Source: CAZVFX01 sp964626565 (GTDB taxonomy: Bacteria > Myxococcota_A > UBA9042 > CAIXZC01). From it: a stretch of 57,740 nucleotides of DNA. The position numbers and the translations under genes were made by a program. The stretch covers positions 1-57,740 of the forward strand of contig CAZVFX010000032.1 of assembly GCA_964626565.1 (NCBI GenBank). The letters run 5' to 3'. Below are positions 44,425-53,592 of the stretch, in pieces. Each line of letters opens with the position of its first letter. The stretch's first letter is position 1. A model generated the notes under the pieces. That model ran no database searches. It was not told the DNA's origin and saw nothing but the letters and a program-made list of their open reading frames with translations.

Positions 44425-44675
44425 GGGAGTATCCTCCCTTCCTTATCATTCGTTATGCCAATGGCCCGTCGCTGCGGGTAGGGCCATTATTATGAAACGG
44501 CCGCCCACCCCTCAGCCTTGAGCCAAGGCTTAACCCGATCCAAGGAAGCAAGTACCATGCCACCGCCTAATTGTTGAAAACAGAAGCCTGATAACTAACA
44601 AACCACGCACAAAAGCCCCTGATATTGTTGGAAATCCGTATGAAACAGTTAGCGGCTATGAAAAGTTTGCGAGCT
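44425..44675. other. Comparatively AT-rich spacer with two inverted repeats
   Basis: No gene seen. AATGGCCC (44460-44467) pairs with GGGCCATT (44481-44488), and AGCCTTG (44514-44520) with CAAGGCT (44524-44530) over a 3-nt loop. I find no convincing heat-shock promoter or CIRCE for the dnaK gene. 44531-44675 is clearly poorer in G+C than the coding DNA around it. Confidence 0.6.
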
Positions 44676-46988
44676 CTAGTCCAGCGGTTCGGCCAACTCT
44701 AGAAGCTGGTCACCCTGGATGTTGGTCAGGTCCGTAGTCTTGCCCGACGGCCAGGTAACCGACAGCGTGTCCACCTTATCCGCAGCGCCCAGGCCGAAGT
44801 GAAGCACGCTGCTGTTCTGGCAGCCAACTCCCTTGCCACCTTCCACCTGCCGAAGGATAAGCATGCCGCCCACCTCGGCTTTGATCACCGCGCCGATGGC
44901 GTCCCGGTTGGAAAGGCCTTCCGTCTGCTCTTCCGTGGCGCCGCCGGTAAGCTTGACCTGGAGATAGTGATTGCCCGTGGCGTTGTCGTTACGGAACAGC
45001 CGGTGGGCCACCAGGTCAACGTCTCCGTCGTCGTCAATGTCCGCCGCCGCTGCACCCCAGCCGTTGAAGTGAGCGATTCCCGCGTCGTAGGTTACGTCGC
45101 TATACATGCCCGCGCCATCGTTGCCGTAGAGATAGGACCGTCTTCCCTCGTACACGCTGGTGAGAAAGAGATCCAGATCGCCGTCATTGTCGGGATCGAA
45201 CAGCACTGAGTCGGAGTGGGTCTCGTCGTAGAGGATACCTTTCTCCGGGGTCTCAAACGTAGTGAAGGTCCCATCCCCGTTGTTGAAGTAGAGAGTTGTG
45301 GGGTCTGAGAAGTCGTAGAAGCGTGGATGTGCCAGGTTTGCAACAACCAGGTCGAAGAGTCCGTCGCCATCCAGGTCTCCCCAACTGGGCCCGATGGTGT
45401 GGCCGTAAGCCATCTGCTCGAAGACTCCGACAACCCCGGCCTTAGCCGCGACATCGTCAAAACCTTCGTCGGGCCCCAGATTCTGCCAGAGTTGATTGGG
45501 ATCCAGACGGTAGTTGCCAACATAGATATCCGGGTCGCCGTCCTCGTCGTAGTCCGCGACACAGACCCCTCTGCCGTGATTGAACTTCTTGTAGGTCGGG
45601 ATCCCCACTTCTTCGGTTACTTCTGAGAAGGTCCCGTCCCCGTTGTTGACGAACACGTAGTCACGAGTGGCGATTTCGCTGTCCGCCAGGGTGCCGTAGC
45701 TGGCTGCGTAAAAATCGAGGTAGGCGTCGCCGTTGAAGTCGACCCATGCCACACCCTGGCTGCTGGCGTCGATGAATATGCCGGCCGCTGCCGTTGCGTC
45801 GGTAAAAGTGCCGTCCCCCTCATTGCGAAACAGCGTGGCCTTGCCGCCTACTCCCAGGATGTCACGAAAGCCGTCGTTATCGTAGTCGCCCCACACCGTC
45901 TCTCCACCGAGCCCCGCCAGAGTGGCTTGTTCGGTGACATTGGTGAAGTTCCCGTCGCCGTCGTTTTCCCACAGGTTGCCGTTGGACAGCATGTCCTCGT
46001 CGCCGTCGTTGTCGTAGTCCCCGAACGCAGCGTGGCCGCCCACCGAGAGGTGTTCCTTACCCATGTCGGTGAACGAGTGCTCGGTCGCGACCTCATTCGC
46101 CTCGATTTCGGCCCGCACGAGCCAGATGAGGTTCTTTTCGTCTTCGTCCGGGAAGGTGTACATCGACGGAAAACATTCCATGTCGTCGCCGGGGCCGTCA
46201 GCAATAATGCCGCCATACGATGTGTAGTCCCCGGGCTTGGTGGGCTGCGGATAGTAAAGGGGCACCCGGGCGTCGCCTTCCTGGTCGAAGATCACGAAGA
46301 ACTCATCGTAGCCGCCCACATCATGCTCGGCCGCGGAGACGTCGAATACCCGCCAGCCCGGCTCTGCCGACATCTCCATGCGGAACGGCTTGTACACCGG
46401 GAACTTGTCCGCCCCGGTAGCCTCGTCCATGCACGGATAGTGGCCGCCGGGAAAACCGGTGGAGAGTTGGGCGGTTACCGCGCCTTTGCCACCTGTGGGG
46501 TTGGTCGCGAAGATGTAGATTCTGAGCACTTTTCCGGGGTGGGGCATACGGAACCTTGCGTAAGAGCGATAGTAGATGGTGGTGCCCCCGTCCTCGACTG
46601 TGAAGTCCCCCTGTTGGTGAACCAGCGGTTCCGTTTCCTCATCCCAGATGTCGTTATTGATGATGAAGCAATTGTCACACTCGGCCTCCACCGCGGTGGC
46701 CAGCGTCTCGTCAAGTTCGACGATCGGGTCTTCGGCGACATCGGGCTGCACTTCGGAAGGTTCGATGTCCGGGCCGGCGGCGTCACCGGGAGCAAGCTCC
46801 TCCGCCACGTCGTCCGGAATAGTGTCGTCGCCCGGTGTCGCAGGAGTATCTGAGGCCAGTTCCTTTGCGTCCGAATGGGCGATGTCCGCAGCCGGCGCAG
46901 AGTCGGCTGCGTCCTTGCCGGGGTCGGAGTCGCTCGACCCACAGGAGACGCAGAAAGCGGCGATGGTGACAAAGAACAGGGTGCGCAT
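44676..46988 (-). CDS. FG-GAP/VCBS lipoprotein with UnbV-type C-terminus
   Basis: The protein has 770 residues. The lipobox is CVSC with Gly at +2, followed by a long acidic linker (about 20-110). After a beta domain, FG-GAP/VCBS blades with Ca-binding loops appear: FGDYDNDGDEDM, WGDYDNDGFRDIL, VDFNGDAYLDF, ADYDEDGDPDIYV, GDLDGDGLFDLV and ADIDDDGDVDLV. The end (LQVKLTGG, GAVIKAEVGG, VTWPSGKTTDL) is the UnbV/ASPIC domain. It is a secreted Ca-dependent propeller of the CRTAC1 type, likely adhesive. The promoter at 47012 is good. Confidence 0.92.
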   Translation of the reverse strand: MRTLFFVTIAAFCVSCGSSDSDPGKDAADSAPAADIAHSDAKELASDTPATPGDDTIPDDVAEELAPGDAAGPDIEPSEVQPDVAEDPIVELDETLATAVEAECDNCFIINNDIWDEETEPLVHQQGDFTVEDGGTTIYYRSYARFRMPHPGKVLRIYIFATNPTGGKGAVTAQLSTGFPGGHYPCMDEATGADKFPVYKPFRMEMSAEPGWRVFDVSAAEHDVGGYDEFFVIFDQEGDARVPLYYPQPTKPGDYTSYGGIIADGPGDDMECFPSMYTFPDEDEKNLIWLVRAEIEANEVATEHSFTDMGKEHLSVGGHAAFGDYDNDGDEDMLSNGNLWENDGDGNFTNVTEQATLAGLGGETVWGDYDNDGFRDILGVGGKATLFRNEGDGTFTDATAAAGIFIDASSQGVAWVDFNGDAYLDFYAASYGTLADSEIATRDYVFVNNGDGTFSEVTEEVGIPTYKKFNHGRGVCVADYDEDGDPDIYVGNYRLDPNQLWQNLGPDEGFDDVAAKAGVVGVFEQMAYGHTIGPSWGDLDGDGLFDLVVANLAHPRFYDFSDPTTLYFNNGDGTFTTFETPEKGILYDETHSDSVLFDPDNDGDLDLFLTSVYEGRRSYLYGNDGAGMYSDVTYDAGIAHFNGWGAAAADIDDDGDVDLVAHRLFRNDNATGNHYLQVKLTGGATEEQTEGLSNRDAIGAVIKAEVGGMLILRQVEGGKGVGCQNSSVLHFGLGAADKVDTLSVTWPSGKTTDLTNIQGDQLLELAEPLD

Positions 46989-47011
46989 GGGGACCTCCTT
47001 GTTTCGCCGTG

Positions 47012-47040
47012 ATTGTACGCCAAACAGGATGTGGTCACAA
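47012..47040 (-). promoter_or_regulatory. Promoter of the FG-GAP lipoprotein gene
   Basis: Reading the minus strand, TTGTGA (47040-47035), 17 nt, TACAAT (47017-47012); AAGGAGG lies before the start codon. Confidence 0.6.
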
Positions 47041-47071
47041 GTACCGAGCGGCGATGTCTCTTCGGGAAGTT

Positions 47072-47974
47072 TCAGCCCCGTGGCGGGGCGCCTCCGGGGC
47101 GCAGCAGTTCGGAGAATCGGTCTCTGACAAGGGGATCTGCGAGGAGCAGGTCCAGTGTTTCCGAGGGCAACCCCCGGAGCATGCGCAGCAGGGCATCGGG
47201 AGGGGTGGTCGGATTGACGCCGAGATTGCGCACGATGTCGATCTCCTTACCCCACCTCTTGTTAGTGGCCAGGAAGCGGATCGCCTCAACGGTGAGGTCC
47301 GGATGAGAGCTGAAGCGCAGCGCCTCGGGAAGTGAAAGGGAGGGGTTCTTCAGCGCCCACACTTGAAGCGAACTGTCTTCATCATAGAAGAGCACATGTC
47401 GTTCGTCAGGCCCGCCGGAAATGGCTCGCTGCTTGCGTTGTTCCAGCGGCAGCTTGCGGACATCTTCAACTTGTGGTGTGGCCCGTTTTTCGCCGGCCGA
47501 CTTCTTCTTGCCACGAAACGTCTGGGTCTCACCGGGTTCTCCGGGCATCATCTGCCGGTATGCTCGCTCCAACTGCTCCCGGCGTTGGGCCAACTCCTCC
47601 GGGGTGGGCGTCTTCACAGGCTTCAGCGGTGCTAGAGGTGGGGTCGACTCGTCGATTTTGGGCTTGGAGTTCTCCCTGTCTGCAGCATGGGCATAAGCTC
47701 TCGCCTTGCTCATCAGCAGCCGGGTAGCATTGCTTTCCTTAAGCTTCACCGCGAACTCTCCGGCGCGGCCGGGAATAGGCGCAGCCACAGTGCACAGGAC
47801 GCTGAGTGTTTCTCCGTCAGGGAAGAGTACTTCGACAAGGACCTCCTCCCGCAGTTTGAGTTCATCCGCCGGGGCTAGGCGGAGACCGCCCTTAGAGATG
47901 GCGGAACCGTATTCCGCGACGAGCGCGGCAGCATCAGAAAAATCTAGCATTATCGTTCTCAAGACTGCTCCCAT
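47072..47974 (-). CDS. PilZ-like domain protein with helical repeat C-terminus
   Basis: The protein has 300 residues. Residues about 10-85 look like a PilZ-type beta barrel (ISKGGLRLAP, REEVLVEVLFPDGETL, EFAVKLKE); the canonical RxxxR c-di-GMP motif is not visible, so ligand binding is doubtful. A charged linker follows, then a leucine-rich helical region (about 200-300: NPSLSLPEALRFSSH, LLRMLRGLPSETLDLLLAD) seen in myxobacterial proteins of unknown role. The start could be 47974 or the ATG at 47950; neither has a clear ribosome site. TTGCTA/TATAGT at 19 nt (48036-48006) may be its promoter. It lies divergent to the 7TM kinase. Confidence 0.7.
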   Translation of the reverse strand: MGAVLRTIMLDFSDAAALVAEYGSAISKGGLRLAPADELKLREEVLVEVLFPDGETLSVLCTVAAPIPGRAGEFAVKLKESNATRLLMSKARAYAHAADRENSKPKIDESTPPLAPLKPVKTPTPEELAQRREQLERAYRQMMPGEPGETQTFRGKKKSAGEKRATPQVEDVRKLPLEQRKQRAISGGPDERHVLFYDEDSSLQVWALKNPSLSLPEALRFSSHPDLTVEAIRFLATNKRWGKEIDIVRNLGVNPTTPPDALLRMLRGLPSETLDLLLADPLVRDRFSELLRPGGAPPRG

Positions 47975-48070
47975 TGCTCAACAAAGCCAGCTAACGACCC
48001 CAAACACTATACCAACACGACGAAAATACATAGCAACCTTAGCACTTCAAGGCAAGATAGCACCCTTCAA

Positions 48071-48098
48071 TTGCGTTTAAACCTGCTCGGGATATAAT
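48071..48098 (+). promoter_or_regulatory. Promoter of the 7TM histidine kinase operon
   Basis: TTGCGT (48071-48076), 16 nt, a perfect TATAAT (48093-48098), 30 nt before the start codon. Confidence 0.7.
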
Positions 48099-48128
48099 GC
48101 TCCGGTCTGCGTAACCCCGGAGCGCGAC

Positions 48129-49844
48129 ATGACGTCCGAGCAGTTGCTGTATTTGGGCCCTATATTTCTCACTCCCGCAGTGGGCCTGTTCATCGCCTAT
48201 TTCTGCTGGCGGGGGCGCCCGGCCCCCGGCGCCGCCCTTTTTGCGCTGGTGGCCTTCTCCACCTCCTGGTGGTCGCTTTGCTACGGGTTGGAGCATGTCA
48301 GTGTTTCCCTGTCGGCACGGGACCTGTGGTTCCGCGTCGCTTTTTTCGGGGAAGGCGTCGTCAGCCCCTTGCTGTTGCTCTTCGCCCTTGACTACACTGG
48401 TGCAAACTGGTGGCGGCGCACGCGCTATTACCTACTTCTGGCCGTAGAACCCCTGTTGAGCGTTGTGGTCATCTGGACAAACCAGTGGCACGGACTGTTC
48501 TGGGAAGCTACCGAGTTCGGGGCCGCCGGGCCGGTGATGACATCGGCCAGGGAATGGGGGAGCTGGTTCTACTTTCACGAGATCTTCACAGACCTGCAGG
48601 TTGTACTGGCGCTGGCTCTGCTGGTGAGAGCGTTCATCCGCTCTCCCCAGTTCTTCCGCCGGCCCGCGGTCGGGTTGGCCGTCGGGGTTTCCCTGCCACT
48701 TGCTTTGAGGCTCATGTGGGTGGCCGATGCGAGTCCGGTGCCCGGCGTCGACCTGACCCACACCGCCCTGGCGTTCACCGAGGTGGTCATCGCACTCAGC
48801 TTTTTCCGCTATCGCCTGTTCGACGTTGTCCCAGAGGCTAGAGACGCGGTGATAGAAAGTCTGGCAGACGGGGTTGCCGTGGTTGACCACGGGGCTCGCT
48901 TGGTCGACATTAATCCGGCTCTGGCAAGAGTCCTTGGTGCTCGGCGCAGCGCTCTCATCGGTCGGGAAATCAGGGGCGTTGTCCGGGATGTGTTCGAGGA
49001 AACGGGAGAATGGCTCGATCAAACGCAAGCCGTCACGGAACTCCGGAAAGTGGTTAATGAGCGCGAATGCTGTTACGAGGTGCGCGTCTCTCCTACCATG
49101 AGCCGGCGAGGTGCGGTAGCCAGCAGGGTGATGGTGTTTCGGGATATCACAGACCGTAAGGTGGCCGAAGGCCGGGTCAAGGATTCTCTGGCAGAGAAGG
49201 AGGTGTTGCTAAAAGAGATCCATCACCGGGTCAAGAACAACCTGCAGGTGATCTCGAGCCTCCTCAAAATGCAGTCTCGGCACGTTGACGATGCGGCCAC
49301 CCGGGAGTTGCTGGAAGAGAGCCAGACCAGGGTGAAGGCCATGGCTCTCATCCACGAGCGGCTCTATCGGTCGTCCGACCTTCGCCGCATCGATTTTTCC
49401 ACCTACGTACAGGAGTTGGCCCGGGACCTGACGCGGACGTACGGGCGGGAATGCGCGGCGCGCGTGGAGTCCCGGGTGTGCGATGTGCACCTTCCTCTGG
49501 GAATCGCTATACCCTGTGCATTGATAATCAGCGAATTGATCACCAACGCCTTGAAACACGCCTATCCTGGTGGCAGGACCGGGACCATATCCGTATCCCT
49601 CACCCCGTTGTCAGCAGGCAGCTATGTGCTGGCAGTGGAGGACGACGGTGTCGGACTTCCCGACGGGTTCGACATCGCCGGATCCGAGTCGCTGGGTCTG
49701 CGCATAGTGAGCACCCTGGCGCGGCAACTCAATGGAGACGTAAGAACCGTGGAGTCGGAGGGCACCCGTTTCGAGATTACCTTCACCCCACCCAAACACA
49801 CTCTGGAGGCACGCGATGGCGAAGCAGAAAATACTGGTGGTTGA
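48129..49844 (+). CDS. 7TM-PAS histidine kinase, HisKA_2 type
   Basis: The protein has 571 residues. Seven hydrophobic segments (about 5-235) match the 7TM sensor region of bacterial kinases. A PAS domain follows (VIESLADGVAVVDHGARLVD to DITDRKV, about 240-345). The dimerisation block EIHHRVKNNLQVISSLLK is HisKA_2/HWE-like with H366 as probable phospho-acceptor. The ATPase has ELITNALKHA, EDDGVGLPDG and SLGLRIVSTLA, all intact. Such kinases often feed non-DNA-binding regulators. It overlaps the next gene by 29 nt, which carries a matching receiver, so the two form a pathway. GGAG precedes the ATG. Confidence 0.92.
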   Translation: MTSEQLLYLGPIFLTPAVGLFIAYFCWRGRPAPGAALFALVAFSTSWWSLCYGLEHVSVSLSARDLWFRVAFFGEGVVSPLLLLFALDYTGANWWRRTRYYLLLAVEPLLSVVVIWTNQWHGLFWEATEFGAAGPVMTSAREWGSWFYFHEIFTDLQVVLALALLVRAFIRSPQFFRRPAVGLAVGVSLPLALRLMWVADASPVPGVDLTHTALAFTEVVIALSFFRYRLFDVVPEARDAVIESLADGVAVVDHGARLVDINPALARVLGARRSALIGREIRGVVRDVFEETGEWLDQTQAVTELRKVVNERECCYEVRVSPTMSRRGAVASRVMVFRDITDRKVAEGRVKDSLAEKEVLLKEIHHRVKNNLQVISSLLKMQSRHVDDAATRELLEESQTRVKAMALIHERLYRSSDLRRIDFSTYVQELARDLTRTYGRECAARVESRVCDVHLPLGIAIPCALIISELITNALKHAYPGGRTGTISVSLTPLSAGSYVLAVEDDGVGLPDGFDIAGSESLGLRIVSTLARQLNGDVRTVESEGTRFEITFTPPKHTLEARDGEAENTGG

Positions 49845-52281
49845 AGACGAGGCGTTGGTAGCGGAAGACATCCGCGATACGTTGAATTCTCTAGGATATG
49901 AAGTTGCGGACGTGTGTGCTTCCGGCGAAGCCGCGGTTGCTCGCGCCGAAGCCGGCGGCATCGACCTGGTGCTCATGGACATCTTGCTGCAGGGCGAAAT
50001 GGACGGGGTACAGGCTGCCGAGAGCATACGCCGCCGGCAGGGTCTTCCCGTCGTCTTTCTGACCGCTCACTCCGATGACGCCACGTTGGACCGGGCCAAG
50101 ATGGTTGGTCCTCTCGGTTACGTGATCAAGCCGTTCGAGGAGCGGGAACTTCAAACTGCGGTGGAATTAGCTTTGCATCGGCATGCCCTGGAGCGGTCAC
50201 TCAGGGAAACCCAGCACCGGCTCACCACCACACTGAAGAGCATCGGCGACGCGGTGATCGCCTGCGACGCCAACGCCTGTATCACCTTCATGAATCCGGT
50301 AGCCGAGGCTCTGACCGGCTGGAACCGCACGCAGGCTGAGGGCCGGAACATCGCGGAAGTGTGCCGGATCGTCGACGAGGAAAGAGGAAGGCCCGTGGAG
50401 TCTCCCATCTCGAAGGCGTTACGGACCAGACGAGTCGCTACCCTTGAGGCCCCGGCGCTCCTGGTCGACCGGCGGGGACACAGGATCTCCGTCGACGACA
50501 CGGCGGCGCCAATTCTGGATCGGGGAGGAGAACTGTTCGGTGCGGTGCTTGTGTTCAAGGACACCAGCGAGAAAAGGCAGATGGAACAGGCGCTGGCCGA
50601 AAGTGAGGAGCGCTTCTCGCTCGCGGTGCGGGGGGCGATGGATGGGCTGTGGGATTGGAATCTCAAGGCCGACAATATCTATTTTTCACCCCGCTGGTAC
50701 GAGATGATCGGCGTGGACCCGGCAGATATTCCCACCACCGCCGAAGGTTGGTTCGGCAGGGTGCATCCCGACGATCGGGACGCGCTCAAAAGAGGGGTCG
50801 ACGAGCACTTGAGCGGCGCCGAGTCTCATGTCGAATGCGAGTACCGCATGCGGCATGACGACGGCGACTACCGCTGGATGCTGTGTCGAGGAGTTGCGCT
50901 GTCGGACGAAGAAGGCAATGCCTATCGCATGGCCGGTTCCCAGACCGACATCACGGGACGTAAAACAAACGATGTTTTGACCGGACTACCCAATCGGCAG
51001 CTTCTTCTCGACCGCGTTCTACATGCCATCGAGCGGCGGCGGCGCAGCGAGGAGTTCAGGTTCGCAGTTTTGTTCCTGGACCTGGACCGGTTCAAGATGG
51101 TCAACGACAGCCTGGGGACCAGTGTTGGAGATCGTCTCCTGGCCGCGGTGGGGATGAGGCTGAAGTCGTGCCTCCGCTGCGTGGATACCGTCTCCAGAGT
51201 TGGCAAGACCCTCGCCCGCCTCAGGGGCGATGAATTCGCCATTCTCCTGGAAGATGTGCGCGGCGTAGACGACGCGATGGTGGTGACGAAGCGAGTTCAG
51301 GAGGAACTGGCCCGGCCCTTTGATGTGGAGGCGCATGAGGTGTTTATGTCCGCTACCGTGGGCATCGCTTTGAGCGATCCGGACTACGATAACCCGGACG
51401 ACATGCTGCGCGATGCGGCTATGGCCATGCACGACGCCAAGAACAGTCCCGATGCCAGTTTCGTCGTTTTCGATGGCGGCATGCACCAGCGCGCCATGAA
51501 ACGTCTGCGGGTTGAGATGGACCTGAGAAGGGCTTTGGACAGAGACGAGTTCGTGGTGTTCTACCAGCCCATAATCTCCCTTGAGTCCGGCCGGTCCGTG
51601 GGGTTCGAAGCGTTGGCCCGGTGGCAACACCCAGACCAGGGCCTGGTTTCCCCGGGCGTGTTCATCCCGGTCGCGGAGGAGATAGGGCTCATAGTCGGCA
51701 TCGGCAAATTCGTGCTCAATGATGCGTGCCGTCAGTTCCGGCTGTGGCTTGACCAGCACCCCGACAGTGGTCTCGAGTTCGTTAGCGTCAACCTGTCCGC
51801 AAAGCAGTTTGCCGAGGAAGACCTGGTGGGGCAGGTGGAAAGGGCGGTGGCCGACGCGGGTCTCGAACCTCACCACCTGAAGCTGGAGATCACCGAGACC
51901 GCGGTGATGGACAATGCAGCCCACGCCATTGAGGTGCTGCAGAGGCTGAAGGAGCTGGGAACCAGGCTTTCCATCGACGACTTCGGCACTGGCTACTCGT
52001 CGCTGGCTTACCTGAACCGGTTCCCGGTGGACACGCTGAAGATCGACCGCTCCTTTGTCATGAACATGACCACGGACAAAGAGAAGCTCACCATTGTGGA
52101 GACCATCATCATGTTGGCTTCAAAGCTCAGCATGCAGCTTATCGCTGAGGGGGTGGAGACCGCTGACCAGCAGGGTCTGTTGACCAAGCTCGGCACGGAA
52201 TACGCCCAGGGGTTTCTCTTCTCCAGACCGGTGCCTCCGTCTGAGGTGGCCACTTTGCTTTCCGAAGACAAGTCCTGGTAG
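49816..52281 (+). CDS. REC-PAS-PAS-GGDEF-EAL protein (c-di-GMP turnover)
   Basis: The protein has 821 residues. The receiver (about 1-125) is canonical: VVEDEA, LVLMDILLQ, FLTAHS and VIKPF. Two PAS/PAC domains (about 140-255 and 260-385) follow. The GGDEF domain reads RGDEF (470-474), but five to six extra residues (SRVGKTLAR) precede the signature, so cyclase activity is uncertain. The EAL domain has all key motifs: GFEALARW (about 596), VNLSAKQF, LEITETAV, IDDFGTGYSSL, KIDRSFV and IAEGVETADQ, so phosphodiesterase activity is likely. It should be controlled by the 7TM kinase in front. GGAGG precedes the ATG. Confidence 0.94.
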   Translation: MAKQKILVVEDEALVAEDIRDTLNSLGYEVADVCASGEAAVARAEAGGIDLVLMDILLQGEMDGVQAAESIRRRQGLPVVFLTAHSDDATLDRAKMVGPLGYVIKPFEERELQTAVELALHRHALERSLRETQHRLTTTLKSIGDAVIACDANACITFMNPVAEALTGWNRTQAEGRNIAEVCRIVDEERGRPVESPISKALRTRRVATLEAPALLVDRRGHRISVDDTAAPILDRGGELFGAVLVFKDTSEKRQMEQALAESEERFSLAVRGAMDGLWDWNLKADNIYFSPRWYEMIGVDPADIPTTAEGWFGRVHPDDRDALKRGVDEHLSGAESHVECEYRMRHDDGDYRWMLCRGVALSDEEGNAYRMAGSQTDITGRKTNDVLTGLPNRQLLLDRVLHAIERRRRSEEFRFAVLFLDLDRFKMVNDSLGTSVGDRLLAAVGMRLKSCLRCVDTVSRVGKTLARLRGDEFAILLEDVRGVDDAMVVTKRVQEELARPFDVEAHEVFMSATVGIALSDPDYDNPDDMLRDAAMAMHDAKNSPDASFVVFDGGMHQRAMKRLRVEMDLRRALDRDEFVVFYQPIISLESGRSVGFEALARWQHPDQGLVSPGVFIPVAEEIGLIVGIGKFVLNDACRQFRLWLDQHPDSGLEFVSVNLSAKQFAEEDLVGQVERAVADAGLEPHHLKLEITETAVMDNAAHAIEVLQRLKELGTRLSIDDFGTGYSSLAYLNRFPVDTLKIDRSFVMNMTTDKEKLTIVETIIMLASKLSMQLIAEGVETADQQGLLTKLGTEYAQGFLFSRPVPPSEVATLLSEDKSW

Positions 52282-52298
52282 TTGTTCGAAGTTCCTAC

Positions 52299-53519
52299 TT
52301 AGTCGCTGATGTCTGCCGGCAGGAAGCAGGAGACAGTGGTGCCCATTTCGGGGCTGCTTGAGACCTCGATGCGACCGCGATGTCCCTGCACCAGGGTCTG
52401 GCAGATGGTCAATCCCAACCCCACCTTGCGTCCTTCCGGGTCGGTAGAGAAGAAGGGGTTGAAAACCTGACCGAGGTGCGCCGGCGCAATTCCACGGCCC
52501 GTGTCCCGCACTTCGAGGCGGGCGAATTCTCTTTCGTACGCGGTCACCACTTCCAGGGTGCCGCGGGCCGGCTTGGTCGCCTCCAGCGCGTTTCGAATGA
52601 TGCCCGCGATGACCGCCAGTATCTGTGCCCGGTTGCCGAAGAGGGAGGGCAATTGGCCCGGCTCGAATTTCACCGAGACCCCATGTGCATCGGCTTCCGC
52701 CTGCACATCGGCGAGCACCTCTTCCACCAGTTGATTGAGATCCATTTCGTCGGGGGAATCGGCCTCGCCCGGGCGCAGAGCCGAAAGCTTGCCCAGAATC
52801 TCCATATCCCTGGCCGCGGCGGTCTTCAAATCCTGAAGAATCGATGCGATCTCGCCGTCGCCGTTGGCGCCGGCAATTGCATCCCGGTCCGCTACGATGG
52901 CCAGACCGTCGTGGACCATCCGTAGAGAACGGTCCAGCTCGGCGAAGAGTACGGCCGCCAGACGGCCTATGGCCGCGGTTTGCTCCACTGCGGCCAGTTC
53001 CGACTTGAGCCCGGAGATCACTTCGGTAGCCTGGTTGCGCTTGCGCGCGGCTTCTTCAATCTCCAGGTGCAGATGCTTGCGCTCCTCGATAGCCATCTGT
53101 TCGATAGTGATGTCCCGCACCGCAATGACGAATCCCTGCTGCTTGCCCGCACGGATGATCGGGTGCACCGCCTCTTCATGGTAGCGGTACTCGGGAAAGA
53201 ACACCTCGAAAGTCCCCTTGTTGCCTTCCGGATAGCTGCGGACCGGGCAAGCCTGGTCGTGCGCCTTGTGATGATTGAACAGGTCGCAGCAGGTGAGGCC
53301 TGCCAACTGCCTTACATCCCGTCCCAGCAGCGCAGCCAGGGCCCGGTTGGCCCGTTTCACCCGCCCGTCGGGGTCCACGAACAGCAAACCCTCTGAGATG
53401 GAGTCAAAGGCTGCTTCCCACTCCGCCTTGGCCCGCTCCAGGGTAGTGTTGAGGGATTCCGACTGACCCGCCCCATCCTCCGTCTTCTTGCCCACTTGTG
53501 CCTCCGGTGTCCGGTCCAT
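52299..53519 (-). CDS. PAS histidine kinase lacking the phospho-acceptor histidine
   Basis: The protein has 406 residues and no membrane segments. A PAS domain (about 32-140; SISEGLLFVDPDGRV, IAVRDITIEQ) is followed by a coiled-coil (about 145-185). The dimerisation block reads IGRLAAVLFAELDRSL, and the position that aligns with the acceptor His is Ala (A193). The ATPase domain is intact: IIRNALEAT, EVRDTGRGIAP and KVGLGLTICQTLV. It cannot autophosphorylate on His in the usual way, so it may act as a pseudokinase, heterodimer partner or nucleotide-regulated binder. A Cys-rich patch (TCCDLFNHHKAHDQACP) in PAS may bind metal. It is convergent with the EAL gene and divergent from the rhomboid gene. 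Confidence 0.85.
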   Translation of the reverse strand: MDRTPEAQVGKKTEDGAGQSESLNTTLERAKAEWEAAFDSISEGLLFVDPDGRVKRANRALAALLGRDVRQLAGLTCCDLFNHHKAHDQACPVRSYPEGNKGTFEVFFPEYRYHEEAVHPIIRAGKQQGFVIAVRDITIEQMAIEERKHLHLEIEEAARKRNQATEVISGLKSELAAVEQTAAIGRLAAVLFAELDRSLRMVHDGLAIVADRDAIAGANGDGEIASILQDLKTAAARDMEILGKLSALRPGEADSPDEMDLNQLVEEVLADVQAEADAHGVSVKFEPGQLPSLFGNRAQILAVIAGIIRNALEATKPARGTLEVVTAYEREFARLEVRDTGRGIAPAHLGQVFNPFFSTDPEGRKVGLGLTICQTLVQGHRGRIEVSSSPEMGTTVSCFLPADISD

Positions 53520-53538
53520 AGGCCTGCGTCAACGCTTC

Positions 53539-53569
53539 TTGATTAAACCCGTCCGATAGCTATAGTCAA
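53539..53569. promoter_or_regulatory. Overlapping divergent promoters of the pseudokinase and rhomboid genes
   Basis: Plus strand: TTGATT (53539-53544), 16 nt, TATAGT (53561-53566), for the rhomboid. Minus strand: TTGACT (53569-53564), 16 nt, TTTAAT (53547-53542), for the kinase. Each -10 overlaps the other's -35. Confidence 0.6.
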
Positions 53570-53592
53570 GAACAGAACGACGGTCGCGGCCG

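Noticed and set aside
42862..44481. Plus-strand frame of 539 codons opposite dnaK
   Set aside because: The minus-strand Hsp70 is fully conserved; the opposite frame has no recognisable domain.
44425..44675. Heat-shock CIRCE element upstream of dnaK
   Set aside because: The inverted repeats present do not match TTAGCACTC-N9-GAGTGCTAA.
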